DNA of 64,000 nucleotides from GCA-2709075 sp038146865 (GTDB lineage: Bacteria; Pseudomonadota; Alphaproteobacteria; MPNO01; UBA2964), in assembly GCA_038146865.1 (NCBI GenBank), contig JAYQSL010000002.1, positions 248,001-312,000 of the forward strand, written 5' to 3'. Positions 52,502 to 61,176 of this stretch are shown piece after piece. Under the pieces are notes generated by a model. The model was not told the DNA's origin, did no database searches, and was given only the letters and a program-made list of their open reading frames with translations. The translations under genes were made by a program, and so were the position numbers. Positions within the stretch are counted from its first letter, which is position 1, and each line of letters opens with the position of its first letter.

Positions 52502-54003
52502 CAAAATATTCCTTTGTTTATGCAAACATTAAGCTCAGAAAGATCCATTTCGACGTTAATGTCAGCTACTTGCTCTACACTAAGATTTGGAAGATTTTGA
52601 ACCAAACTCAAAAAACGGTCTTGCTCTCCCTCGCTTACTAGACCTTCACTTAGTGTTTGAAATTTTCTTATGTAATCTGCCCGCTGAAAGGGCTTTGCTC
52701 CCAAGGTGTGTGCATTGGCTAACGCTAATTCGTCTGCCAGGATCTCGCCGCTCATCATTTCAATCTCAACTCGCCCCCCGAATGCCATTTTATCTGGATC
52801 GGGGTCATGATAACAATCAGTCCAAAAAGCGTCCTCTTTCGTCTCCACCTTATTCCAGAGAGCAACTGTATCCGGACGTTGGGCTCGCTCAGGTAGATAA
52901 GATCGAATGTGATGCCATTCTCCATCCTGCAACGCCACGGCGAAGATATACATTATTGAGTGATCGAGGGTTTCCCGACTGGCGTGCGGATCCATTTTCT
53001 GCGGATCGTTCGCCCCGGTACCGATAACATAATGGGTGTGATGACTGGTATGAATTACTATTTTCTTTATTTCTTCCCAGTTATTTATTTTTGAACGCAT
53101 TCTAAAAGCCAAATCGATGAGAGCTTGACTTTGATACTCGGCCGAATGTTCTTTGGTGAAAGAACGCAGTATGGCCTTTTTGGGTTCTCCTCTCTCTGGC
53201 AAAGGAACCGAGTAGCGCGCGTCTCCTCCTCCAAGCATCCAAGCAATCACTCCGTCCTCGCCCTCATAAATGGGAGAAGGCGCCGCCTCTCCTCTCATAC
53301 ATCTGTCGACCGCTTCTATTGCAAGCTTTCCTGCGTGAGATGGTGCAAATGCCTTCCAACTCGAGATTTCACCCTTCCGAGATTGGCGCGTCGCAGTCGT
53401 CACGTGCAGCGCTTGCTGTATGGATTGATAAATAATTTCTGTCGGAAGACCTAACATCGTTCCTAGGCCTGCCGCAGCACTCGGTCCTAAATGGGCCACA
53501 TGATCAATTTTATGCTGATGCAAACATATTCCACTTACAAGATTTATCTGGATTTCGTAACCTGTCAGTAATCCTCTTAGCAGGTCCTCTCCATTACATC
53601 CCACTTGTTGAGCGACAGCTAAAATCGGCGGAATGTTATCTCCTGGGTGGGCATAATCTGCTGCAAGAAATGTATCATGATAATCTAATTCTCGAACGGC
53701 TGTTCCATTTGCCCAGGCGGCCCATTCGGCATCGACAGAGATATTTTTATTGCAACCCAATAAGCGTGCGCCCTTCTCCCTTGGGTGAGCCAATGCTTGA
53801 GCTCGGGCTGCGGTAGGAGGTTCACGATTAGCCGCTGCTAAAGCCACGGAAGCGTTATCAATAATCCTATTGATCACCATATCCGTAGCTTGCAAGTCAT
53901 TGGGTGCAGTGTCAGAGGCTACGGAAGCAAGTTTCCAAGCTAGCTGATCTTCTCTATTTAATTGTTCTTTTGAGGGATAAACTCTAACAAGATGATTTTT
54001 CAT
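52501..54003 (-). CDS. prpD: 2-methylcitrate dehydratase, MmgE/PrpD family
   Basis: 500 residues from ATG at 54003, with GAGGAG about 13 bases upstream; the longer frame from 54048 adds an unlike N-terminus. The PrpD family is seen in REPPTAARAQALAHPREKGARLLG, LDYHDTFLAADYAHPGDNIPPILAVAQQVG, KIDHVAHLGPSAAAGLGTMLGLP and KAFAPSHAGKLAIEAVD. It is the first gene of prpD-prpB-prpC. It starts near a divergent NIPSNAP gene, so the spacer at 54004-54135 holds both promoters. Confidence 0.93.
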   Translation of the reverse strand: MKNHLVRVYPSKEQLNREDQLAWKLASVASDTAPNDLQATDMVINRIIDNASVALAAANREPPTAARAQALAHPREKGARLLGCNKNISVDAEWAAWANGTAVRELDYHDTFLAADYAHPGDNIPPILAVAQQVGCNGEDLLRGLLTGYEIQINLVSGICLHQHKIDHVAHLGPSAAAGLGTMLGLPTEIIYQSIQQALHVTTATRQSRKGEISSWKAFAPSHAGKLAIEAVDRCMRGEAAPSPIYEGEDGVIAWMLGGGDARYSVPLPERGEPKKAILRSFTKEHSAEYQSQALIDLAFRMRSKINNWEEIKKIVIHTSHHTHYVIGTGANDPQKMDPHASRETLDHSIMYIFAVALQDGEWHHIRSYLPERAQRPDTVALWNKVETKEDAFWTDCYHDPDPDKMAFGGRVEIEMMSGEILADELALANAHTLGAKPFQRADYIRKFQTLSEGLVSEGEQDRFLSLVQNLPNLSVEQVADINVEMDLSELNVCINKGIF

Positions 54004-54135
54004 AAGAACAAGACGTCTCCTCAGATGCTTTGCGAGAGACCAAAACATTTAAGCAAGCAATGTTTATCTCAAGCGCTTGTGACACACAGCAGCCTGTGAT
54101 TAGCTTTTTATTGAATCTAAAACAAGGAAATAGGG

Positions 54136-54450
54136 ATGATTGTCGAAGAACGGATCTACACACTGCATCCGGGAAAAGTACCCGAGTATATGAAACTCTA
54201 TGAAGAGGAAGGCCGCGCAGCGCAAGAACCAATTTTAGGGAAGATGGTCGGATGGTATTATACGGACTTTGGCCCACAAAATCAGATTGTCCATATGTGG
54301 GCTTATGACTCCTACGAGGAAAGAGACGAAAGAAGGGAGAAGCTATATGCCGATCCCGCCTGGCGAGCATTTCAACCCAAAATTCGTCCACTTATTCTTC
54401 GCCAAGAAAATAAGACCCTAATCCCTGCCCCATGGTCGCCAAACCCATAG
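54136..54450 (+). CDS. NIPSNAP family protein, paralogue 2
   Basis: 104 residues, the same length as the gene at 49094. EERIYTLHPGKVPEYMKLYEEEG and VHMWAYDSYEERDERREKL parallel paralogue 1, and both end in a ENKTLIPAPWSP-like tail. AAGGAAAT precedes the ATG. It is the first gene of a three-gene plus-strand run, followed within eight bases by the cupin gene. Confidence 0.9.
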   Translation: MIVEERIYTLHPGKVPEYMKLYEEEGRAAQEPILGKMVGWYYTDFGPQNQIVHMWAYDSYEERDERREKLYADPAWRAFQPKIRPLILRQENKTLIPAPWSPNP

Positions 54451-54458
54451 ACACATAA

Positions 54459-55124
54459 ATGCCTTGTTATTCGCTCAGATTATTCCGCGATTACTTCGGG
54501 GCCGAAGCTAAGACCGAGGAGATGATTCCTGCGTCAAATAGGGTCATTTATGTCAAATTGGGCTCAGCGAGCATACAATCAAATAAGATTTCAGCGTCAC
54601 TACCCTCTAATGCGGCCCTCTTTACTCCCGAGCCCCTAAGGATTTACTCTTCTTCTCAAGGGGCAGAACTTCTTCGTTATGAACTCGTTAAGACTGGTGA
54701 ACCAAAAAATTGCCTTACCAGCGAGAAAGTAACAACAGAGCTTATCCATGACGCGGAACTAGAACTGGACGCTGGAGAAAACTATCTGATGCGATGTGAT
54801 AGGGTCGATCTACCCGCAGGAGGTATTGCGTATACCCATACCCATCAGGGGCCAGGCACACGGTACCTCCTCGAGGGCGGCTTTAACGTGGAAACAAATG
54901 GCAACGTAGTTGATCTTTCTCCGGGTGAGGCTTGGTTTGAAGCCGGACCACAGCCAGTGCTGGCTTATGCGCCGCCCGATCGAGTTGGTCAATTCCTTCG
55001 AGTGATGATTCTGCCGCGTGAACTAAAAGGAAAATCCTCGATTACGTATGTCAAACCAGAGGACACAACAAAGCCTAAAAAGCAAAGCTATACTATTTTT
55101 GTGGATGAGTTCATAACGATATGA
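54459..55124 (+). CDS. Cupin-domain protein
   Basis: 221 residues. A C-terminal cupin barrel is evident from DRVDLPAGGIAYTHTHQGPGTRYLLEGGF and the Gly-Glu-rich LSPGEAWFEAGPQPV, with metal-ligating histidines in THTHQGPG. The N-terminal half may be a second, degenerate cupin barrel. Its stop overlaps the ATG of the ThDP enzyme gene (ATGA), so the pair is translationally coupled. It may bind or convert the substrate of that enzyme (inference). Confidence 0.85.
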   Translation: MPCYSLRLFRDYFGAEAKTEEMIPASNRVIYVKLGSASIQSNKISASLPSNAALFTPEPLRIYSSSQGAELLRYELVKTGEPKNCLTSEKVTTELIHDAELELDAGENYLMRCDRVDLPAGGIAYTHTHQGPGTRYLLEGGFNVETNGNVVDLSPGEAWFEAGPQPVLAYAPPDRVGQFLRVMILPRELKGKSSITYVKPEDTTKPKKQSYTIFVDEFITI

Positions 55125-56797
55125 CCCAAAGTTCTAATCTTCGCTCAGGTGCCCAAATACTTGTAGATCAACTCCGCATCCATGGGGTTGATACAGCATT
55201 CTGTGTTCCTGGCGAGTCATACCTCGCGACATTAGACGCTCTTTATGACGTCAAAGAAAACTTAAAACTCGTGATTTGTAGACAAGAAGGTGGTGTTACC
55301 TATATGGGCGATGCCTATGGGAAAGCCACAGGAAAACCGGGAGTCTGTTTTGTAACGCGTGGTCCAGGCGCCACCAATGCGAGTTTAGGTGTTCACACCG
55401 CCCACCAAGACTCTACCCCCCTTATTCTCTTTATTGGGCAAGTGGGTCGGGCAATGATGCAGCGTGAAGCTTTCCAGGAAGTTGATTTCCGACAAATGTA
55501 CGCGCCTCTTTGCAAATGGGTTGCGCAGATAAATGATCCGGCTCGAATTCCAGAAATGGTGGCTCGGGCATTCCATGTCGCGACCTCCGGGCGGCCCGGG
55601 CCAGTTGTTCTTGCGCTTCCCGAAGATATGCAAAAAGAATTAGCTGCAGCAAACGATGCGAAACCATTCCAAACCATCAATCCTGCTCCTGAACCAGCTT
55701 CTATTGAGAAACTAGGTAGTTTGCTCTCCAAAGCTAAAAAACCGCTCATGATCCTCGGCGGCTCAGGTTGGAGCAATAGGGGCCTTGATGATCTTAGGAC
55801 ATTCTATGAGAGCTGGAACCTTCCGGTGACCGCCGCTTTTAGGCGTCAGGATCTCATCGATAATCGACACAAAAACTATGCAGGCGATTTTGGTTTGGGC
55901 GTTAATCCAGCGCTATCGGCTCGCGCAGATCAAGCAGACCTGTTACTTGTGATCGGTGCGCAAATGTCTGAGATTATTACTGGCGGTTACGATCTCTTTA
56001 CTTTGCCCTGCCCCCATCAAACATTTATTCATGTGACCGCAGGACTTGATGAGGTGGCTCGAGTTTACCAGCCAGACCTTGGCATTAATTCAGGGATGAA
56101 TAATTTTTCGTCTGTAGTTAAAAATCTAAGACCACAAACATCCCCAACATGGGGTGATTGGACCAGACAAGCAAATAAAGATCACGCTGATAATATAGTA
56201 TTACCCGATATGGTTGGCGATGTTGACATGGGCAAGGTCATCGAATGGCTTAACCAAAACCTTCCAGAAGACGCGATTATAACAAACGGTGCCGGAAATT
56301 TTAGTAATTGGGTTCACCGCTTTTATTGTTACAAAAAATATCCTTCTCAACTTGCTCCCCAAAGTGGTTCCATGGGGTATGGTGTTCCCTCAGCAGTAGC
56401 AGCAAAGATCGCATTTCCAGATCGCTGCGTCGTCTCTTTCTCGGGCGACGGCGATTTTTTGATGTGCGGACAAGAGCTCGCGACCGCACGGCAATATGAT
56501 TTACCGATTACTTTTATAGTCGTTAATAATGGGACCTACGGTACGATACGTATGCATCAGGAACGTTTTTATCCTGGCCGGGTTAGCGGAACTGATTTAG
56601 TTAATCCAGACTTCGCCGCGTTAGCCCGCGCATATGGATTACACGGCGAGTTAGTCCAAAAAACTGATGATTTCAGCCAAGCTTTCCAGAGATGCCAGGA
56701 GTCTGGGTCTCCTGGGCTAATTGAAATCCAAATTCACCAGGATCAAATTTCCCCAAGAGCTACAATTACGGGATTGAGGCAATCTCAAAAAAACTAA
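55121..56797 (+). CDS. Thiamine diphosphate enzyme of the acetolactate synthase-like family
   Basis: 558 residues. The ThDP-dependent decarboxylase/ligase layout is complete: the catalytic Glu in FCVPGESYLATLDALYD, RQEGGVTYMGDAYGKATG, the FAD/central region, and the C-terminal ThDP-Mg motif GDGDFLMCGQELATARQYDLPITFIVVNN. MGYGVPSAVAAKIAFPDR is family-typical. Which 2-oxo acid it uses is unknown. Its stop is shared in a four-base tail overlap with the PEP-mutase-family gene on the other strand. Confidence 0.9.
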   Translation: MTQSSNLRSGAQILVDQLRIHGVDTAFCVPGESYLATLDALYDVKENLKLVICRQEGGVTYMGDAYGKATGKPGVCFVTRGPGATNASLGVHTAHQDSTPLILFIGQVGRAMMQREAFQEVDFRQMYAPLCKWVAQINDPARIPEMVARAFHVATSGRPGPVVLALPEDMQKELAAANDAKPFQTINPAPEPASIEKLGSLLSKAKKPLMILGGSGWSNRGLDDLRTFYESWNLPVTAAFRRQDLIDNRHKNYAGDFGLGVNPALSARADQADLLLVIGAQMSEIITGGYDLFTLPCPHQTFIHVTAGLDEVARVYQPDLGINSGMNNFSSVVKNLRPQTSPTWGDWTRQANKDHADNIVLPDMVGDVDMGKVIEWLNQNLPEDAIITNGAGNFSNWVHRFYCYKKYPSQLAPQSGSMGYGVPSAVAAKIAFPDRCVVSFSGDGDFLMCGQELATARQYDLPITFIVVNNGTYGTIRMHQERFYPGRVSGTDLVNPDFAALARAYGLHGELVQKTDDFSQAFQRCQESGSPGLIEIQIHQDQISPRATITGLRQSQKN

Positions 56798-57618
56798 CTA
56801 TGCTTGAGTATCCGATGAATATCTGGCTGACCCATGGTTCCTTCCACCCAGCCGTAGGTACCTGACTCTTTAAGCTCTTTTAGGCCGGTTTGGATATGGG
56901 ATAACCCTGCTTTCGCAAACCCGCTACCAAAAGTTACCCTCTTAACACCCATATCCTCCAACTCTCCAATGTTCGGACTTTTCGCTCCTGCAAGCACATT
57001 TAAAGGACCATCAATTTTTTTGGCAAGTTTTGCAATTTCAGCTTTATCTGAAACTCCAATCACAAAAGCGCAATCAGCTCCAGCCTCCAAATAAGCATTA
57101 GCACGTGTAATAGCGACCTCAGTTGGTTCTTCCTCCCCGGTCATGAATGCGTCTGTTCGAGCATTAAGAACCATTTTTATACCGCTCTGATCTATTGCTG
57201 AGCGCGCCGCTTTTATGCGTTCGACAGAGAGGTCGTAATCGAATAGTGCCCTAGGACCATTTTTTTGACCATCTTCGATATTAATGCCCACCGCCCCTGC
57301 CTTTATGGTGGCCTCCACTGTTTCTGAGACATCTTCTGCATTCCGTCCGAAACCTGCCTCCATATCGGCACTTACTGGAATGTCTAGAGCATGACTAATC
57401 CGAGCTACAGCAGCAACCATCTCTTGTCTTGGTATATTTTCTCCATCGCAGTAACCGAGCGAAAATGCGCATCCGCCGCTCGTCGTGGCAACAGCTTCAA
57501 AACCAGCCTCAGCCATTAGACATGCGCTTACAACATCGAAAGCATTGGGGAGTACTAAAATGTCATCGCGCTGATGAAGATTTAGAAATTTCGCAGCCTT
57601 TTCGGCTTGGGTATTCAT
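56794..57618 (-). CDS. Isocitrate lyase/PEP mutase family protein
   Basis: 274 residues. TTSGGCAFSLGYCDGENIPRQEM, SADMEAGFGRNAEDVSETV and VLNARTDAFMTGEEEPTEVAIT are the family's substrate and metal-binding segments. The lyase signature KRCGH is absent (here GQKNGPRALFDYDL), so it is not an isocitrate or methylisocitrate lyase; oxaloacetate decarboxylase, PEP mutase or carboxyvinyl-phosphonate type remain possible. It is convergent with the ThDP enzyme gene. Confidence 0.87.
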   Translation of the reverse strand: MNTQAEKAAKFLNLHQRDDILVLPNAFDVVSACLMAEAGFEAVATTSGGCAFSLGYCDGENIPRQEMVAAVARISHALDIPVSADMEAGFGRNAEDVSETVEATIKAGAVGINIEDGQKNGPRALFDYDLSVERIKAARSAIDQSGIKMVLNARTDAFMTGEEEPTEVAITRANAYLEAGADCAFVIGVSDKAEIAKLAKKIDGPLNVLAGAKSPNIGELEDMGVKRVTFGSGFAKAGLSHIQTGLKELKESGTYGWVEGTMGQPDIHRILKHS

Positions 57619-57793
57619 AATATTCTCCTAAATTGAGCGTCCTATTTTTAGCTTACCGTTTTGCTTTGATACTCGTAAATACATCCAATTATTGTTTACA
57701 GAACGCGACACAATAAAAAATGAACGGTCTATTCAATTTCTAGAAAATGCTTTTTTTCTCCGCATGAAATAGCGCTAGCACTGCGATCAAAAA

Positions 57794-59089
57794 TCAAGCC
57801 GCACTCAAAATCATTGCGGCATCCGGAAATTTTCCTCCGTCAACCGAATTCAAAATCCCATCAATGATCCGTTCAGGATCATTGATACCTCCAAACCTAA
57901 TCAGTTCGCGCGCTTTTTCTATCATTTCGTGGTCATTTAGAGCTGATTCAGGATCTCCTCGACACTCTGGAGCGGCGGACGCAAGGATATGTCCCTGTTC
58001 CGTCTCAACCTCTACCGAAGCCCCCCACGCACCAGGGTAGGCTTCCTCATAATTAGGCCCCTTCCCGACGCTAACCCTGAGAGCCAAATCAGCCGCATTT
58101 TTACGGGCCTGTTCATCAAAAGCAGAAAAATCAACACGTCCCCTCTGAAGTGCTGCTGCGACACAATGCTGCAAAGAAAATTTGGCTTCGTATGTTGTAT
58201 TAGCCACAGGTCTGTCACAGACATCAATTGCCGCTCCATAGGTTTTCACGGAAATGGATCGGATGGCGTTAACTTCGACTTGACTAGATAAATCAATGGC
58301 CGCATCAATTGCAGGATGCGTGTGCCTGCATGAAGGCCACGGTTTAATTGAGGTTAAATTAACTTGCCAGGGTGCTTTTGGATCTCGAAGCACAGCATCT
58401 GGATCAGGGTCAGGACACATTGCTGCGAAAAGCCCTGTGTTTCCCTCGAGAATTTCTGGAGGCCCCGTAAAACCCTGTTCTGCAAGTTCAGCTGATACAA
58501 CACCGGCTTCTGCTGCACGCCCAGCGTGCAAATGTTTACTCATGGCTCCAGTTCTCAAAAATTCCCAAACCCCGGCGGACTGAGTACCTGCATTACCCAG
58601 CGCATGCATCGCTTTTTCGTCATCTAAATCTAACAGAGTGGCGGCGGCCATCGCTGAGCCAAAGGGACCGCAGGTCGCCGTGTTGTGCCAGATACGGTAG
58701 TGACTTTTTCCGACGGCCATACCGACACGACAGGCGGCTTCAAACCCATATAAAACCGCCTTCAAGAGGAGTTTGCCTGCGAGCTGTTTCTCAGCCCCCA
58801 GGGCAAGCACCGCTGGAACGGTCACGCACCCGGTATGAACGACGGACGCCCGGTGAATGTCATCCACTTCTAAAATATGCGTTAATCCGCCGATAATAAA
58901 AGCCCGCCTACCTGGATCAAGGGCCCGTGATCGCGACCATTTTAATAGCGTTTGTCCGGGCTCACTGTTACGCCCGGCAATAGCATTAGCCACGGCATCT
59001 AGTGTAAATAAAGCTGCTTTGTGAAGATCCTCGGGCCCAACTTCACGGCTCCTGATTAGATCTACCAAGCCCTGAGTAAGAGTAGCCAT
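57794..59089 (-). CDS. MmgE/PrpD family protein, second copy
   Basis: 431 residues, shorter than the prpD at 52501. FTLDAVANAIAGRNSEPGQT, EVDDIHRASVVHTGCVTVPAVLALGAEKQ, GPFGSAMAAATLL and KHLHAGRAAEAGV match the family. Distant MmgE/PrpD members occur beside diverse degradation clusters and may act on substrates other than methylcitrate. It lies 24 bases upstream-free of the amidohydrolase gene's stop, so the two probably share a transcript with the Rieske set. Confidence 0.87.
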   Translation of the reverse strand: MATLTQGLVDLIRSREVGPEDLHKAALFTLDAVANAIAGRNSEPGQTLLKWSRSRALDPGRRAFIIGGLTHILEVDDIHRASVVHTGCVTVPAVLALGAEKQLAGKLLLKAVLYGFEAACRVGMAVGKSHYRIWHNTATCGPFGSAMAAATLLDLDDEKAMHALGNAGTQSAGVWEFLRTGAMSKHLHAGRAAEAGVVSAELAEQGFTGPPEILEGNTGLFAAMCPDPDPDAVLRDPKAPWQVNLTSIKPWPSCRHTHPAIDAAIDLSSQVEVNAIRSISVKTYGAAIDVCDRPVANTTYEAKFSLQHCVAAALQRGRVDFSAFDEQARKNAADLALRVSVGKGPNYEEAYPGAWGASVEVETEQGHILASAAPECRGDPESALNDHEMIEKARELIRFGGINDPERIIDGILNSVDGGKFPDAAMILSAA

Positions 59090-59113
59090 TGTTCTTTTTA
59101 TCTATTCCCGTTT

Positions 59114-60355
59114 CTACTCAGTTTTTAGATCAGGGACCCGGTAGTTCGGAAAGCGCGGCTCAACATCCAAGCCGAATAATTCAATGGCATTCCCTCCTAA
59201 GATCCTATGCTTCTGGACCTCATTTAGGAAAGGCAGGTCGTAAATAACACACGGCAAATCCATATCCCAATGCGGATAATCAGATGACCACAGAAGTTGC
59301 GTATTTGCGTTGATCATATCGAAGGTCATCTCCAACACATCCAACCGGTTCGGAACCTCCATCGGCTGACTGGTATAAAACATCTCCCTCATATAATCGC
59401 TAGGCAAGCCCTTTAATGATGGTGCCTCTGACCATCGCATCTTGTAGTCATTATCAAGACGCTGCATCACCCAGGGAATCCAGGCAAGGCCCGACTCTAT
59501 CCAAATAGTTTTTAATTTCGGGAAACGCTCTGGTAACGCATTGATCACCCAATTACACAAATGGACGGCGTTATATACTGTGAAGCCGAGGGCATGAGTT
59601 ACCAAGAACCGATTGCTATTTCCGACAAGGTTATCATTCCAGTTATAATTCCCGTGAAAGCCGAGAGGTTTCCCCAACTCCTCCATCAGCGCGTAGGTTT
59701 TCATGTAGGCATTATTGTGCACTGCCTGGTATCGGACAGAACAAATCATAAAACCAATAACATCCGGATTGTCGCCGAATTCAAGCACAGTTTCGTATGC
59801 CGCCTCTGGATCCCCAAAAGGAACATACATCATTGTTTTGATGCGCTTTTCACGGGAGGTAATATTTTCGAGCAACCAGCGATTGTATGCCTTAGCAAGT
59901 GCGCCCTCTATCTCCGGCTGAGGATGCAATCCAAGACTCAACATTGGTGTCGGAAAGAGACATACGTAATCCACACCCATGGCATCCATCCATCGCAGAG
60001 AAAGATGAATATCACGATGTTTATCATCCGCAGGAGTTGTCTCTGTTTTCCGAAGCGGGTACCTGGTTACCCTCCCAGCCACGTCCTGATAGCCTACACC
60101 TGCAACACTAAAAGGAGCCTGTCCTCCGGTGCCACCAGCCGTATATAATTGTCCCATTTGGCTGATGACTTCATCATCTATGTACTTCACTATCTCTTGG
60201 ATGGACTCGTTCTCGTAGTGATGGCAATCGACATCCACAATGGGAAATTTATGTAAACCCCGGTCGTCCCTTTGCCTTGCCGCATTCTTCAAAAGTGTTG
60301 ATGTGTCAAAGGACTCAATGGACTGTTTGTGGATATTACTAGTCGGCAGTTCCAT
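59114..60355 (-). CDS. Amidohydrolase family protein (ACMSD-like TIM barrel), paralogue A
   Basis: 413 residues. The amidohydrolase 2 metal-binding site begins IVDVDCHHYENES (D-x-D-x-H-x-x-E), continues with GFHGNYNW, then LVTHALGF, and ends with the Asp of SSDYPHWDMDLP and the metal-proximal GNAIELFGL. The C-terminal half is strikingly close to the gene at 61177. Family members include ACMSD and hydroxy-acid or salicylate decarboxylases, so either decarboxylation or hydrolysis is possible. It is the last gene of Rieske ferredoxin, unknown protein, amidohydrolase. Confidence 0.9.
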   Translation of the reverse strand: MELPTSNIHKQSIESFDTSTLLKNAARQRDDRGLHKFPIVDVDCHHYENESIQEIVKYIDDEVISQMGQLYTAGGTGGQAPFSVAGVGYQDVAGRVTRYPLRKTETTPADDKHRDIHLSLRWMDAMGVDYVCLFPTPMLSLGLHPQPEIEGALAKAYNRWLLENITSREKRIKTMMYVPFGDPEAAYETVLEFGDNPDVIGFMICSVRYQAVHNNAYMKTYALMEELGKPLGFHGNYNWNDNLVGNSNRFLVTHALGFTVYNAVHLCNWVINALPERFPKLKTIWIESGLAWIPWVMQRLDNDYKMRWSEAPSLKGLPSDYMREMFYTSQPMEVPNRLDVLEMTFDMINANTQLLWSSDYPHWDMDLPCVIYDLPFLNEVQKHRILGGNAIELFGLDVEPRFPNYRVPDLKTE

Positions 60356-60361
60356 ATCTGC

Positions 60362-60712
60362 TTAGGCTCCCGACCAAGATTGCCACATGCCAAGCTCAAA
60401 CACCTCAACATTGACTTGTCTCATCATAGCGGTACACATGATCATCGCTGCAGTGGCCGGAACAATGGTGTTATCCGAAAAAGGCTCCCAGCGTTCGCCA
60501 AGTTGAAATTTCGTCGCATAAAGACGAGTTAACGCGGTCAATCCCTCTTGGACGAGTTTATCGGGTATTGGCTCATTTTCTGGCAAAGCCGCAATCTTAG
60601 CTGACCACTCTTTTAAAAGTCTTTCCTCCTCAGGGATGTGCGCTATTACCTCTCCCCCTTCTGGAAGATCGGCCTCCCTCGGATCAGGAATACGCGCATC
60701 AGGCGAGGACAT
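60362..60712 (-). CDS. Unknown 116-residue protein in the Rieske/amidohydrolase unit
   Basis: No family is recognised. The acidic N-terminus (residues 1-35) precedes a helix-rich body with EERLLKEWSAKIAAL, VQEGLTALTRLYATKFQ and VPATAAMIMCTAMMRQVNVEVF. No signal peptide or membrane helix is certain. It overlaps the Rieske gene by 14 bases and ends six bases before amidohydrolase A, so it is bound to that unit by translation order. It may be an adaptor or small subunit; this is inference from position. Confidence 0.72.
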   Translation of the reverse strand: MSSPDARIPDPREADLPEGGEVIAHIPEEERLLKEWSAKIAALPENEPIPDKLVQEGLTALTRLYATKFQLGERWEPFSDNTIVPATAAMIMCTAMMRQVNVEVFELGMWQSWSGA

Positions 60713-61070
60713 AGACCTCTTCCCCTCTTACCTCCACATCATATTTTCTGAGTTTCCATGCGGCGTCCCCACAAGCGACGCCATCTTCCATCCGAAACTC
60801 CCAACCATGCCAAGGACAGACAATATGCATTTCATCGTGATTGAAACGCATACCGTGGTACGTCTTTTTCTCAGGGTCAATAATTTCCTCTACCTTTGCC
60901 ATCAGAAGACCTTCACAGGCGGGACCACCTTGATGGGGACAAAGGTTTTGATACGCAAACCATTCGCCCTTAATAAGGTAAACACCAATTTCACTTTTGC
61001 CATTTGGTATGATCTTTTTGCCACCATCCTCAAATTCGGAGGTTTTGCCGACAAGTAATTCTTTCGCCAT
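60699..61070 (-). CDS. Rieske [2Fe-2S] ferredoxin-like protein
   Basis: 123 residues. The Rieske cluster ligands are in NLCPHQGGPACEG (Cys, His) and IVCPWHGWEF (Cys, His), separated by a longer than usual loop (about 38 residues). No attached oxygenase domain is present, so it is a free ferredoxin-type partner. It is the first gene of the unit with the unknown protein and amidohydrolase A, so it may deliver electrons to an enzyme of that pathway (inference). Its neighbouring oxygenase could be the TauD-like enzyme only if that did not use 2-oxoglutarate, which is unlikely. Confidence 0.9.
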   Translation of the reverse strand: MAKELLVGKTSEFEDGGKKIIPNGKSEIGVYLIKGEWFAYQNLCPHQGGPACEGLLMAKVEEIIDPEKKTYHGMRFNHDEMHIVCPWHGWEFRMEDGVACGDAAWKLRKYDVEVRGEEVYVLA

Positions 61071-61131
61071 TTTCCAATGCCTTTCTGGTACCTAAAAATA
61101 TCGCCTTGATTAAGGCCGTCTTAACCGTCTG

Positions 61132-61164
61132 AAAAAAAAGAGGCTAGCTAAAGCCAACCTCTTT
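61132..61164 (-). terminator. Strong intrinsic terminator after amidohydrolase B
   Basis: On the minus strand AAAGAGGTTGGC, a four-base loop and GCTAGCCTCTTT form a 12-bp stem (two G-U pairs) followed by a run of U. It begins 13 bases past the stop of amidohydrolase B and lies before the Rieske ferredoxin gene, so the two are separate transcription units. A second small hairpin (61103-61116, GCCTT/AAGGC) follows and may be part of the next promoter region. Confidence 0.8.
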
Positions 61165-61176
61165 CTTGAGCAATCG

